64,000 nt of DNA from Atopsyche davidsoni (taxonomy: Eukaryota > Arthropoda > Insecta > Trichoptera > Hydrobiosidae), in the NCBI GenBank assembly GCA_022113835.1, contig JAILWY010000026.1:516001-580000 (forward strand). The letters are read 5' to 3'. The translations under genes were made by a program, and so were the position numbers. Below the pieces are notes generated by a model that was not told the DNA's origin, did no database searches, and saw nothing but the letters and a program-made list of their open reading frames with translations. Of the stretch, positions 57,801 to 64,000 are shown piece by piece; position 1 is the stretch's first letter, and the number at the start of each line of letters is the position of its first letter.

Positions 57801-60319
57801 TGGAAGTTGCAAGTATGGTCGAATTAGTGAGACTGGCCCAGATGAAATTCATATGATACAAGCGACAGATATGATGCCTTTCGGTGAAATTTTCACCAAC
57901 CTTCTATGAGAAAAGTCACAGAAGAAGAAGAAGGAATATGCCAGAAATATTTGTTTATAGTTAATAATTATTTTTGCAGTGTCTCAATTCAAATGATCCT
58001 GCCAGTCACCGTCCACCATTCTTGCACATCGAAGCATTAACCAGTAAAAACCTCAACATGTCCCAGGTGAAATTACATTTGAAATAATTTATAAAAGATT
58101 TAAAATAAGATTAAAATCATTTAGATAGCTATTTTACATCTAAATATACAAAACAAATAATTGCAAAGCTGTGCGATAATTAATGATAACATAAATAAAT
58201 ATCTGTCATTTGGATAACTATCTCTCTGCAAATGAGTTATAAAAACAACTACTATTACAATATTTAGCAATAAAACTCATGAAAATCCATACCAATCTGA
58301 CATTGTCCCCAGTCATGGAAGTTTATAACTAAGGAGACTCGGTCCTTATTATACTGTTAAGCTATGGTGTAAACTAAACATTTTTAAACAAATGTATGCT
58401 ACTGTAAACAAAGTATACAGTAATCTCTCATGAGGAGTGCTTTGCTCCTAGCTTCAGATAAAGTAACCACAAATAAAAAGACTAGTCATGCTTATAAAAA
58501 TAAAGGCTAGGTTACAGTAAAACCTCGATATAACGGACCAATTGGGGGGAGGGGGCGTCCGTTAAAGCTGAAAGTCCGTTATATAAAAATAGGTTACAAA
58601 TAAATCAAAAACCTTTTTTTTGAAAATACACTTTGTATTTAGATATAAATAAAAAATACAAAACACAAACAAAATTCTATTTAATTGTCTTCGGACACTC
58701 GTTGTGAAGTGACATTGCTGTTTGATATTGACACACTTGCTTTCGGTAAACCTACCAAAAAGGAATCAACTTTTGTTTGCACTCTTGAAGTTTGCTGTTT
58801 TTTTATTATCAACTCGAAAATTACGAAATTTTTATAAAATTATTTACATTTGTCCGGATTTATTGTCTGTTATATCCGAAATCCGTTAAACAGGGGTCCG
58901 TTATATCGAGGTTTTTCTATAGTTATATTTTTCTTACAAATAATTTTTAAACAATTTTTTGGTGGCTATGGATAACTTTATTAATTCAATGCAAACCGAC
59001 ATATTATCTGTCAAATTTCTAAGCTATATTTAATTTTTTTATGTATTTTAAGAGAACAAAGCACAAATTAACTTCTAATAAGCAGTAGTCCAATAAAAAA
59101 TTACATTTTCATTTTAACTCCATTCACTTTTCAAGGTCTTTGCAAATTAACCATAACTTATGAAATTTACTGTTGAATACACAATCAAATAAAAATATTG
59201 TTTGCATTTGAAAATCAGACATTATTTTTTTATTTTTCAAAGAGATCAAAAGATTGGTGTAAGAATTGTGCATGGTAGAATCAGAGCAATTGTGAATTGC
59301 AGTTAAACTCTTATCATTATGCAAATCTCCCTGTGGGAAGCGTTTATAGTTTGTACAATTCACATACACATACTTTTATGTAGCATATTACCAAAATAAG
59401 TTCTTGCTCATCTCAGTGCAACTCCGTTCTTATATAATATTTATAGTATATCTTATTATAGTGGAATTTTAAGTACTTTATTTATATTATAATATGTAGG
59501 TATCATTAAATGAATCTCAAGCCGTGCTATTTTTTTCAAAATTATGGTTGGTAAATAATTGGCACTCAATAGGAATATTAAGAACACCATTGTCACGGAG
59601 CAGTACATTAGGAGGGCATAATTTATTGTCTCTCAAGCCTGGCAGCCAACCAAGTTTTACATGTTGGATGGAACTATAAACTGTGCAGACGGCAGACAGA
59701 TGGAAATCTTCACAGGCCGTAGACTATATTTAGGATCCTATTTTCATCATTTTCGAGCTTATTTTGCAAATAATAAAACCGAAGTGACAATAAACGGTCA
59801 ACTTTTGACTTGAGATAATATGCATACATCTTAAGTGTATTATTTTTTACATGTTGCAGGTTATCAATGCTATAAGTCAATATGGGAACATGGATATCCA
59901 GAAGTGTGGATCAAAAAGTGCATTAGTTGCTGTTGCAAATCCAATTTGGTAGTAAAAACATTCATTTATTTAAAATGAAGTGGAAATTTATTAATGAATA
60001 GTCATTTATTTTATTGTTTAATTAACTGTTTATTATTTTATCATATTTTAGCGCAAGAAAAATTCTTAAAGATTTTAGTAAAAATAGTGATATTCGAGTA
60101 TCGCGCTACAATGTTTTCAAGCATTCGCCTGTTGCAAGGATAACATTATGGTTGGTTGGTTTTTCTTTTTAATAATTGGTGGTTTTAATAATAATATATA
60201 ATTATCAAGACGAGGAATAAACTGCAGAATACATAATTACTGTTTGAATTTTCAGGAGCGGATTAGTTGTTGCTAGTGGAAGTTTAATAGCCTTAATACT
60301 CCATAAAATTATACATTAA
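54718..60319 (+). CDS. PNLDC1: PNLDC1/Trimmer-like poly(A)-specific 3'-5' exonuclease, eleven exons
   Basis: Exons: 54718-54845, 55197-55431, 55580-55719, 56070-56196, 56372-56700, 56786-56913, 57037-57179, 57980-58066, 59860-59948, 60052-60150 and 60256-60319. The total is 1,569 bases, 522 residues plus stop, with all introns GT-AG and all phases consistent. This is a DEDD-family (CAF1/PARN) nuclease. Asp28 and Glu30 are in FIGIDMEFTGL, Asp263 is in VVFHNALTDLVVLYNQF, and His353 and Asp358 are in PRFHQAGWDAYSTG, so all catalytic residues are present. A hydrophobic C-terminus (about 503-517, SGLVVASGSLIALIL) followed by HKIIH suggests a tail anchor. PARN proper lacks this, whereas PNLDC1/Trimmer has it on the mitochondrial surface. 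In silkworm Trimmer shortens piRNA precursors' 3' ends. The function here is inferred from the family. Confidence 0.93.
55197..55431 (+). CDS. PNLDC1: PNLDC1-like gene, exon 2
   Basis: Acceptor TTTTATAG, donor AAG/GTATTG. It encodes LFDTSGERYTKLRKGTDG, then ASQVGISAFRF and TYTFHLCPQS, the conserved PARN core strands, ending DFDFNK. It joins exon 3 in phase 0. Confidence 0.93.
55580..55719 (+). CDS. PNLDC1: PNLDC1-like gene, exon 3
   Basis: Acceptor CTTTCAG, donor CA/GTAAGT. It encodes FAFKGLPYLNRHEENLL and a helical segment, ending in the Gln codon completed by exon 4. Confidence 0.92.
56070..56196 (+). CDS. PNLDC1: PNLDC1-like gene, exon 4
   Basis: Acceptor AATTTTTAG, donor GAG/GTAACA. It encodes WIQTAAKHDTFTISGNP, like the PARN EW...SAK..DT segment, then a helix ending NNEVE. 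The frame runs on into the intron past 56196, but joining at GAG keeps phase with exon 5. Confidence 0.9.
56372..56700 (+). CDS. PNLDC1: PNLDC1-like gene, exon 5
   Basis: Acceptor ATTGTTTCAG, donor AA/GTAAGT. The largest exon; it encodes residues 211-319, including KKPVVFHNALTDLVVLYNQF with the third catalytic Asp (263) and FPQVFDTKYI. Confidence 0.94.
56786..56913 (+). CDS. PNLDC1: PNLDC1-like gene, exon 6
   Basis: Acceptor TTTTGCAG, donor ACTG/GTATTC. It encodes LYTYFKDEKGRHLALHSP and PRFHQAGWDAYSTG with His353 and Asp358, the last catalytic pair of the DEDDh-type site. Confidence 0.94.
57037..57179 (+). CDS. PNLDC1: PNLDC1-like gene, exon 7
   Basis: Acceptor TTTTTTTCAG, donor TTG/GTAACC. 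It encodes YCFIRLCHWAACLHSGG and a helix (EHLAAVAQYCNCVHLARAAQ). It is more GC-rich than its neighbours. Confidence 0.92.
57470..57945 (+). mobile_element. LINE 3'-end relic (same family as at 63 kb)
   Basis: Decayed end of a non-LTR retrotransposon inside intron 7 of the PNLDC1-like gene. One frame reads RVLHRMRKGRELT and then RKVSYF. This parallels FLHSMIKERELLTLVKKRKV, SYF in the fragment at 63 kb. The 3' part ends in a GAAGAAGAAG tail, as that fragment does. It has many stops and frameshifts. Confidence 0.75.
57980..58066 (+). CDS. PNLDC1: PNLDC1-like gene, exon 8
   Basis: Acceptor TTTTTGCAG, donor CAG/GTGAAA. 29 codons: CLNSNDPASHRPPFLHIEAL then TSKNLNMSQ, phase 0 at both ends. Confidence 0.88.
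58067..59859 (+). other. PNLDC1-like gene, intron 8 (1.8 kb)
   Basis: The longest intron of this gene. It contains a pogo/Tigger-like miniature element (58.5-58.9 kb). The rest is AT-rich and nothing else is recognised. Confidence 0.75.
58513..58922. mobile_element. Pogo/Tigger-like miniature inverted-repeat element
   Basis: The left end is TA then CAGTAAAACCTCGATATAAC followed by GGACC. The right end reads GGTCCGTTATATCGAGGTTT, the reverse complement, then TTCTATAG where the last bases have diverged. Subterminal copies of GTCCGTTA/GTCCGTTATATA occur just inside both ends. The CAGT...CCTCG termini and TA target resemble pogo/Tigger elements. About 405 bases, non-coding. Confidence 0.78.
59860..59948 (+). 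CDS. PNLDC1: PNLDC1-like gene, exon 9
   Basis: Acceptor ATGTTGCAG, donor TTG/GTAGTA. It encodes VINAISQYGNMDIQKCGSKS and ALVAVANPI, ending in two bases of the Cys codon completed by exon 10. This is an RNA-binding-type small fold in PARN relatives, inferred from position. Confidence 0.88.
60052..60150 (+). CDS. PNLDC1: PNLDC1-like gene, exon 10
   Basis: Acceptor CATATTTTAG, donor TTATG/GTTGGT. It encodes ARKILKDFSKNSDIRVSRYN and VFKHSPVARITL. Phase 2 at both ends. Confidence 0.88.
60256..60319 (+). CDS. PNLDC1: PNLDC1-like gene, exon 11 (tail anchor and stop)
   Basis: Acceptor ATTTTCAG. It encodes SGLVVASGSLIALILHKIIH and TAA (60317-60319). A single hydrophobic helix with a short basic end is the expected membrane tail anchor of PNLDC1/Trimmer. 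Confidence 0.9.
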
Positions 60320-60577
60320 ACAAAATATCACAAATATTTATATTCCATTGTTATTCCCTATTAAGCTTCATATTATTTATTAATTATGAACAAGTATTTC
60401 ATTGAACTATTTATACAATATAAACTATATCAATAATATAAATAGAATACTATAAATACTATCTTTAAACAAAGGAGTTCTAATATTGTCCATCTGCTGT
60501 GGAAATGTGTATAAAAACAAGCCAATTGTGATTTTGATCCAATTTTTTATAAGTCTAGCCTAAATGTATTTTAAAAC

Positions 60578-60583
60578 AATAAA
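60578..60583 (+). terminator. Candidate polyadenylation signal for the PNLDC1-like gene
   Basis: AATAAA about 260 bases after the stop codon, followed by T-rich sequence. It is the first convincing hexamer I found in the 3' flank. Confidence 0.5.
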
Positions 60584-60715
60584 TATTCAATTTAAAGTTT
60601 CTATGATTAAAAAATCAGTTATGATGTAATTTTTTTTACCATTATTATTTCGTTATGTATTTTTAGAGCAAATAGTTTTTAGACATAACAGATATCCATG
60701 CTTGTATGAAATGAG

Positions 60716-60775
60716 CTACACCTTTTGTCACCACGAGCCACATGAGGCTTGCGAGCTGTGAGTTGGACACCACCG
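60716..60775 (-). mobile_element. hAT-like terminal fragment
   Basis: Read from the right on the minus strand it starts CGGTGGTGTCCAACTCACAG then CTCGCAAGCC, resembling the CAGTGGTGTCCAAC... start of hAT elements. The first two bases have diverged and no partner end or target duplication was found. Confidence 0.4.
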
Positions 60776-61922
60776 GGTTAAATGTATTACTGCCTTTTTT
60801 TCCAATTCAACATTACAATTTTTGATTGTTTATTAAAATCAGTATTTAATAGTTATTCATATTTATAAATCTCTTGATTAATAAATATTTTTATTTAATA
60901 TCCATGAAATGGCTCAAATTAGAATTAATGTAATTAATTTTTATAATATTATTCTTAAAGCTATCCGTTCATTTCATTTTAATGTATAGACTATATTATA
61001 ACAAATATGAAGAACCTCAATTGTCTCCGTTAATTTTTTAAAAGTAACTTGAAATTTTAATATAAATTTCAATAAAAAATTTAAATAAATAAGACTTGGT
61101 AAAATGAATTATTTGAAATCATGTGTTATTTAGGATCTGATTGTTCATTTTTGGCCAATCAGCAGTGTTATTTTCTTTTAAGCATTTCTTTTTAATTTGT
61201 TCTTTTTTAAATAACATTTTTGCTGTAAAAAATAGGTAATTGCCTAATATAATTAAATACATGATACCAAAAATATATAAAATGATGCAACTAGTCAAGT
61301 AACACATTGTCTAAGGAAGCCATCCTGAAATTCTGTTCTCTGATGGAATATATTTGTTAGTGTGCAATAATCTAACCGATCAGATTAAAGCAAGATGAGC
61401 ATTTTTTTTTAATTTGATGTTTTAGTAGCGGTACTTTTTATCATAATGTATTTTCGTCAAATGAATTCCATGTTGCATCAAGTTTGCATCGGTCCATTAG
61501 TTTTTATACATAGTAAAATAATATAAGTTTTCACAAAAGTTGTAATTTTTTTACATTAATACTTTTAATTAAATATATTTGTAATAAAACCAACTCGTGT
61601 ATATATTTACTGAAATCTAAATCTTACTGAATTAATATGCGTGTAACTTACATAAATCACATTAACATTTCACAAGTGACTTATTAAAATAAGCAGACGC
61701 TTCTGGATCTGTTAAAAAGGTGAAGTCTTTTGAACCGCCGACACAGGTTCACGTTTATTGAGTGAATTATTTTAGAGGCCCAACATTGAGAATTTTTTAT
61801 ACATAAAATTGAAGCGAGGATAACTCAGTATTTTACTCAGAAATAGGAACACAATCGAACCGGACGTATCATATATATTTTTTAAAAACATTACAATTGT
61901 AATGATAACGGGATAAAAAAAA

Positions 61923-61952
61923 GATATTTATGTTCGATTGAACATAAATATC
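61923..61952. repeat. Perfect 13-bp inverted repeat
   Basis: GATATTTATGTTC, loop GATT, GAACATAAATATC, flanked by A-rich and T-rich runs that lengthen the stem imperfectly. Role unknown. Confidence 0.85.
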
Positions 61953-62117
61953 CTCTTTTTGTATCGTTCACATTTATTGTTTACAAATTTGACTTAAATA
62001 ATTTACTTCTGAAAATTAAATATTTTTTCAGAATACGATATGATCTTTTGTCATTCATAGGAAGTAATAAATCAAAAAGATCCGTAATAAATCCGTAAAA
62101 AGATCAATAACTCCTCA

Positions 62118-62202
62118 TCGTCCGATAGTGGAAAATCTCCTGACGCTCGTGCGGCGTCCGAGCGGATGGATAAGTATAAAGCGTCATCCGAAACTATCGG
62201 AG
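62118..62202. repeat. Interrupted inverted repeat, 9-bp outer arms
   Basis: TCCGATAGT on the left and ACTATCGGA on the right enclose about 65 bases. Inside, GACGCT and GCGTC add imperfect pairing. The enclosed segment is GC-rich against an AT background. Confidence 0.65.
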
Positions 62203-62597
62203 GAAACGTTTTTTTACTGAAACCTAGCTGTAAATATCGCCAGATAGAGACTCACCGATCACGATAGGGAGGCGGCAGGGAACTCGAGCTCCTCGCCACC
62301 GAGCTGACAATAAAAACGGCAGGAAAGCCTCTGACTATGCTCGAATCTATTTTAAAAATTGAAAACATACATGGCCACTTCGAGGTTTCTCGTTTCATAT
62401 TGCCGTATCGATAATTTAAATTAAAAAAAAATACCAGCCGCTGACAACTTAAACGCGAATATATTATTTAAAACTATTTATAAAATTGTATTAGAAAAAT
62501 ATATTTGTTACCTTTGAAAAACAATAGCATCTGTTGTGAGCGTTTACGCTGTCTAGGAGACGGCCATTAATTTAAATACTTTCTTTCGAAAATAAAG

Positions 62598-62796
62598 TCA
62601 GTTACTGCGCGAGTGTCGCTATTCTAGTCCGCCCGGCCCTCGAGCCGCATCGTCGATCTCTCGACTGTGTCCTCTTCGTCTCCGGGTCGCCTCGCAGTGC
62701 CCGACCTCGAGTGGAAGCCTCGACTCCGCGTGCGCTCGATCGATGGAGAGCAACACCGAAGACGTGTTCGCTCCCTCCGAACCCTCGCGTGCTGCG
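62598..62796 (+). CDS. Candidate first exon of a gene running off the right edge (coding part 62743-62796)
   Basis: About 200 GC-rich bases in AT-rich DNA. It begins at an arthropod initiator-like TCAGT (62598-62602). ATG at 62743 opens MESNTEDVFAPSEPSRAA, followed directly by GTGGGT, a usable splice donor (62797). The high CpG content, initiator and short acidic/Ser-Pro N-terminus suit a first exon with a 5' UTR. The start context is weak (T at -3, G at +4) and no partner exon lies in the window, so no product can be named. It could instead be a CpG-rich regulatory patch. Confidence 0.35.
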
Positions 62797-62839
62797 GTGG
62801 GTGTGTTTTAGTTTTATATCCGATAGGTTATCATTTTTA

Positions 62840-62972
62840 ACTAGCCTTAGCAAATAAAGTTAATCATCCAATTTTGAACCAGGATTCTGATAAAAATAAT
62901 GAAATATCTCTGTACCGGAAATGCAAAGCCGGTGACATTGCCGTATCTCGCAGACAGAGCGCGGGTGTAGCA
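62840..62972 (+). repeat. Interspersed repeat family X, copy 2 (cut by LINE)
   Basis: Plus-strand copy of the repeat at 44,957-45,105. The match ends at GTGTAGCATATCT, just where the LINE tail (TTCTTCTTTTG on this strand) begins, whereas the other copy continues with GATCAGATACA. The LINE therefore interrupts it. Confidence 0.8.
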
Positions 62973-63760
62973 TATCTTCTTCTTTTGTTGCCTCTCCTCA
63001 TTGGAGGTTAGTGACCGTTTCCTTGAACTTGTCTCTATCCTGGCCCAGTCTCACCGGTCCGGTTGCACTTCCGATATCCAACCGCTGGCGAAAATTCCGC
63101 ATCCACGTGAACGTCCTTCTTCCAATGCCCCCTTTTCCTTCGTTTTTTCCTTGGACAATCAGCTGAGGATGCCTTATTTATTGTTGCATAAAATGTGGCC
63201 AAAATAAGAGACCTTTCGCTTCTTTACCAACGTCAAGAGTTCCCTTTCTTTGATCATACTGTGCAAGAACCTTTCGTTTGTGATGGTACCCCGTGGTACC
63301 TTAAGCGGTGTTGAGTTTCCAGGCTTCAACTCCATAAAGAAGAACTGACAACACTTGGTGAATCTCCATCGAGATTTCGGGGTTATGTCTCTTGAGCATA
63401 AAACTTTCCTCAAATTATTGAATGTACTGCGTGTTGTCTCAATCCTCACTTTGATTTCCCGGTCAGGATCCCAGTTATCATTCAACCAGCTGCCCAAATA
63501 CTTGAATCTATTTACTCTCTCCACTACTTTGTTGTCAATATAGATGTTGAAGTTGTCAATCAACTCTCTGCTGACAACCATTGTTTTCGTTTTTTTAATG
63601 TTCACGGAGAGACCGTACTTACGGCTAGCATCGTTGACTTTGTCGACTAGGGTCTGTAGGTCGTCAGCACTGTCTGCTGAGAGGACTGTGTCATCAGCAT
63701 ATCGTATGTTATTTAGTAGTCTACCGTTTATTTTAATACCGATTTCACAATCGTCTAGGG
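62973..63760 (-). mobile_element. LINE (non-LTR retrotransposon) 3' fragment, reverse transcriptase
   Basis: Minus-strand reverse transcriptase fragment. It has the catalytic box RYADDTVLSADSADDLQTLV at about 63704-63645, GLSVNIKKTKTMVVSRE and the thumb motif VNRFKYLGSWL. A shortened C-terminal region follows (MIKERELLTLVKKRKVSYF), and after a frameshift HPQLIVQGKNEGKGGIGRR near 63,170-63,110. The 3' end has a CCTC/GAGGAGAGG element and a GAAGAAG tail at 62,973. The 5' end is cut at 63,760 by a hAT-like terminus. Internal deletions and a frameshift mean it is dead. The clade is uncertain (RTE-like tail). Confidence 0.85.
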
Positions 63761-64000
63761 CAGGGGTCGGCAAACTTATTAACCAAAGGGCCAAATATGT
63801 ACATTACAACGTTAAAATAAAATTGGGAACCAAATCTGTTTATTGATTTAACAAACCTATATCATAATTTAACTATCATTAAATTACGGGTGTACCGTAT
63901 AAAACTGTATTTTTTAATTTATTTATTTATTATCAAACAAACGCCCTTAGGGCTTTAATGTATATATAATACAATTTTAAAAAGATACATAAAAAGATAA
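63761..64000 (+). mobile_element. hAT-like element, left end (continues past the window)
   Basis: CAGGGGTCGGCAAACTTATT then AACCAAAGGGCCAAAT matches the classic hAT terminal sequence (CAGGGGTCGGCAAAC...GGGCCA). It starts exactly where LINE homology stops. The expected 8-base duplication would be GTCTAGGG (63753-63760). The right end is outside the window. The remaining sequence is AT-rich with no transposase frame visible. Confidence 0.65.

Larger units (their letters stand above)
60600..62590. other. Intergenic DNA downstream of PNLDC1
   Basis: AT-rich with no gene recognised. It holds a hAT-like end fragment (60.7 kb), a perfect 13-bp hairpin (61.92 kb) and an interrupted inverted repeat (62.1 kb). 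GC content rises after 62.1 kb toward the candidate first exon. Confidence 0.5.

Noticed and set aside
62602..62853. Minus-strand Arg-rich 83-codon frame
   Set aside because: Antisense of the GC-rich candidate first exon; its Arg/Ser richness reflects CpG-rich DNA.
1..64000. CRISPR arrays, operons, rRNA genes
   Set aside because: No regularly spaced direct repeats, no Shine-Dalgarno gene series and no rRNA-like sequence seen. The spliced genes show this is eukaryotic nuclear DNA.

Overview
The window is eukaryotic nuclear DNA, about two-thirds A+T, almost certainly from a moth or butterfly. It has long introns with GT/AG junctions and many decayed transposons. Its two spliced genes are an insect laccase-like gene and a complete PNLDC1/Trimmer-type exonuclease, a family present in silkworm and absent from Drosophila. 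No bacterial features (operons, ribosome binding sites, CRISPR arrays) are present.

Layout. 1-484 is the decayed 3' end of a Helitron. 485-19,092 holds no gene I can support: only microsatellites, a G-rich minisatellite, tRNA-like SINE relics and a striking inverted rearrangement at 9,467-10,039. 19,093-52,819 (minus strand) is one five-exon gene of 33.7 kb. All four splice junctions match in phase and the exons join into 641 codons. It encodes a multicopper-oxidase fold with an N-terminal membrane segment, but most copper ligands have been replaced, as in the insect MCO-related protein (MCORP). Its introns carry a Tc1-like relic, a DDE transposase fragment, two hAT-like miniature elements and several copies of one SINE-like repeat. 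52,820-54,717 is the 1.9 kb region between two divergent genes. 54,718-60,319 (plus strand) is an eleven-exon gene for a 522-residue DEDD 3'-5' exonuclease with a C-terminal hydrophobic anchor, best matched by PNLDC1/Trimmer, which trims piRNA 3' ends. 60,320-62,590 is intergenic. At 62,598-62,796 a GC-rich block looks like the first exon of a third gene that runs off the right edge. 62,840-64,000 is a nest of transposons: an older repeat cut by a LINE, which is cut by a hAT-like element.

The two main genes have no known shared pathway, but they lie head to head and may share promoter DNA. Exon coordinates come from reading splice sites, phases and family motifs by eye. Transcript starts, UTRs and polyadenylation sites are estimates. 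No database search was run.
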